Source: Bacteroidales bacterium (lineage in GTDB: Bacteria > Bacteroidota > Bacteroidia > Bacteroidales > UBA932). Taken from it: a stretch of 15,865 nt of DNA. The position numbers and the translations under genes were made by a program. The notes beneath the pieces are model-generated. The model ran no database searches and was not told the origin of the DNA. It saw only the letters and a list, made by a program, of their open reading frames with translations. The stretch spans positions 1-15,865 of the forward strand of contig JAGBSL010000045.1 in NCBI GenBank assembly GCA_017631875.1. The letters run 5' to 3'. This document shows, one piece after another, positions 14,237 to 15,865 of this stretch. Each line of letters begins with the position of its first letter. Positions within the stretch are counted from its first letter, which is position 1.

Positions 14237-15865
14237 TTACTTGCTAGCCTTGATAGCAGCCTGTGCTGCTGCGAGGCGTGCGATTGGAACGCGGAATGGC
14301 GAGCATGATACATAGTTGAGACCTGTCTTGAAGCAGAACTCTACTGATGCAGGATCACCACCGTGCTCACCGCAGATACCACACTTGAGGTTCTCGCGAG
14401 TCTCGCGACCTTCCTTTACAGCGTAGTCAACGAGCTTACCTACAGACTTAGTATCAAGAGTCTTGAATGGGTCAGCATCGAGGAGCTTGTTTCCGAGGTA
14501 GTCACCCATGAATGCTCCAACGTCGTCACGTGAGAAACCGAATGTCATCTGAGTGAGGTCGTTTGTACCGAATGAGAAGAACTCGGCAGTACGAGCCATG
14601 CGGTCAGCTGTGAGGGCAGCACGTGGGATCTCGATCATTGTACCGAACATGTACTTGATGTCGAAGCCGAACTCTGCCTCAACCTCTGCGCGGATCTTCT
14701 CGCAGATAGCCTTCTGGAAACGAAGCTCACGGTCAGAGATAGTTACAGGAACCATGATCTCTGGCTTAGGATCGAAGCCCTCGTTCTTGAGCTCAGCAGC
14801 AGCTGTGAAGATAGCGCGGAACTGAGTCTCAGAGATCATTGGGTATGTCACGTGGAGACGAACACCACGGTGACCCATCATTGGGTTAACCTCGTGGAGT
14901 GACTCACCACGCTTCTCGATCTCGCTTACAGTGATGTGAAGCTCCTCTGCGAGCTCCTCCTTCTTACCCTCAGTCTGAGGTACGAACTCGTGGAGAGGTG
15001 GGTCGAGGAGACGGAATGTTACAGGCATACCGTTCATCACCTTCATTGTGCCCTTTACAGCAGCCTTGATGAATGGCTCGAGCTCTGCGAGAGCTGCCTT
15101 TCTTTCCTCGTCGTTCTTAGCGAGGATCATCTTGCGGAGCTTAGAGAGAGGAATCTCAGCGTTCTGTCCGTAGAACATGTGCTCGATACGGAAGAGACCG
15201 ATACCCTCAGCACCGAAGCTGATAGCGCGAGCTGCATCCTCTGGTGTATCAGCGTTTGTGCGAACGCCCATAGTACGGAACTTATCAACGATCTCCATGA
15301 ACTGCTGGAAACGTGGGTTGTCAGAAGCGTCCATAGTCTCGATCTTCACGTCGTAAACGTATCCCTTAGCACCGTTGATTGAGAGAACGTCACCCTCGTG
15401 GTAAACCTTGTCAGAACCCTTGAACTTGATCTCCTTGTTCTCGAGGTCGATGTGCATAGCCTCGCAACCTACGATACAGCACTTACCCCAGCCACGTGCC
15501 ACGAGAGCAGCGTGTGAAGTCATACCACCGCGCTGAGTGAGGATACCTGCGCAAGCACGCATACCCTCTACGTCCTCTGGTGAAGTCTCCTCACGAACGA
15601 GGATAGTTGCGATACCCTTCTCAGCAGCCTCCATAGCAGCCTCTGAAGTGAATGCGATAACTCCTACTGCACCACCTGGAGAAGCTGGAAGACCGTTAGC
15701 GATTACTGTAGCCTTCTTCTCAGAAGCTGGGTCAAGGATTGGGTGGAGGATCTCGTCGAGCTGAGCTGGAGCGACACGCTTAACCGCTGTCTTTTCGTCG
15801 ATCATACCCTCTCCGAGCATGTCCATGGCCATGTTGAGAGCTGCAAGACCTGTTCTCTTACCTAC
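14237..15865 (-). CDS. ppdK: Pyruvate, phosphate dikinase, C-terminal ~60% (start beyond window)
   Basis: Interconverts pyruvate + ATP + phosphate and PEP + AMP + pyrophosphate in the cytoplasm. In anaerobes it often serves PPi-linked glycolysis or gluconeogenesis. The minus-strand frame is open to the window edge: residues upstream of the first ATG (VGKRTGLAALN) continue the PPDK sequence, so this is a cut gene, not a short one. 542 residues are in view of about 900 usual. Present are the phosphohistidine domain with GGMTSHAALVARG (catalytic His codon at 15512-15514) and the PEP/pyruvate TIM-barrel with SFGTNDLTQMTFGFSRDD. The C-terminal CGEHGGDPASVEF carries the catalytic Cys (codon 14372-14374), and the protein ends CSPFRVPIARLAAAQA. 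The N-terminal ATP-grasp domain lies outside. Convergent with recX. Confidence 0.97.
   Translation of the reverse strand, partial: VGKRTGLAALNMAMDMLGEGMIDEKTAVKRVAPAQLDEILHPILDPASEKKATVIANGLPASPGGAVGVIAFTSEAAMEAAEKGIATILVREETSPEDVEGMRACAGILTQRGGMTSHAALVARGWGKCCIVGCEAMHIDLENKEIKFKGSDKVYHEGDVLSINGAKGYVYDVKIETMDASDNPRFQQFMEIVDKFRTMGVRTNADTPEDAARAISFGAEGIGLFRIEHMFYGQNAEIPLSKLRKMILAKNDEERKAALAELEPFIKAAVKGTMKVMNGMPVTFRLLDPPLHEFVPQTEGKKEELAEELHITVSEIEKRGESLHEVNPMMGHRGVRLHVTYPMISETQFRAIFTAAAELKNEGFDPKPEIMVPVTISDRELRFQKAICEKIRAEVEAEFGFDIKYMFGTMIEIPRAALTADRMARTAEFFSFGTNDLTQMTFGFSRDDVGAFMGDYLGNKLLDADPFKTLDTKSVGKLVDYAVKEGRETRENLKCGICGEHGGDPASVEFCFKTGLNYVSCSPFRVPIARLAAAQAAIKASK

Noticed and set aside
14936..15382. 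148-codon open frame antisense to ppdK
   Set aside because: A shadow of a strongly biased reading frame; leucine/serine/glutamate-rich with no domain features.
14237..15832. Complete 531-residue PEP-utilising enzyme starting at the ATG near 15832
   Set aside because: The frame continues to the window edge with PPDK-like residues, and the ATP-grasp domain is missing only because the window ends.

Overview
The window looks like chromosomal DNA from a Bacteroidota, most likely Bacteroidales. The evidence is a SusC/SusD pair with lipoproteins carrying Bacteroidota-type signals, start codons without obvious Shine-Dalgarno sequences, and two promoters matching the Bacteroidota -7 consensus TAnnTTTG. 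I cannot name a genus. A gut-type commensal related to Alistipes or uncultured Bacteroidales is a guess.

Region 1 (1-8555, + strand) is the 3' part of a polysaccharide utilization locus (PUL). It reads GH26 glycanase (cut by the window edge), a second GH26 lipoprotein, a GH37/trehalase-like lipoprotein, SusC-like TonB-dependent transporter, SusD-like glycan-binding lipoprotein, and a probable surface glycan-binding lipoprotein. Gaps are 3-8 nt, and there are two overlaps (8 nt and an ATGA of 4 nt), so this is one transcription unit. The two GH26 enzymes point to beta-mannan, or less likely beta-1,3-xylan. The enzymes would cut glycan at the cell surface, SusD and the last lipoprotein would hold it, and SusC would import oligosaccharides. 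The GH37-like enzyme is the odd member because its trehalase signatures are degraded. No regulator is visible in the window.

Region 2 (8556-8882) is noncoding. It holds a perfect 14-bp hairpin terminator whose better U-tract faces the minus strand, followed by three tandem ~84-bp units. Each unit consists of four consecutive perfect hairpins, and the differences among units lie only in loops and spacers.

Region 3 (8883-14088) is a housekeeping block. recA is on the minus strand. rlmN, a patatin-POTRA-beta-barrel outer membrane protein and recX run on the plus strand. The recA/rlmN divergent intergenic region carries a clear promoter for each gene. It also carries two nearly identical dyads (GGAACTMTTCC) straddling the recA -7 box, which form a candidate operator pair.

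Region 4 (14089-15865) holds a bidirectional terminator, a ~97-nt inverted repeat that can fold as a stem with two inner hairpins, and the C-terminal ~60% of pyruvate, phosphate dikinase (ppdK) on the minus strand, cut by the window end.

The least explained material is noncoding: the four-hairpin array, the branched inverted repeat and the recA dyads. The GH37-like enzyme is the most unusual protein.
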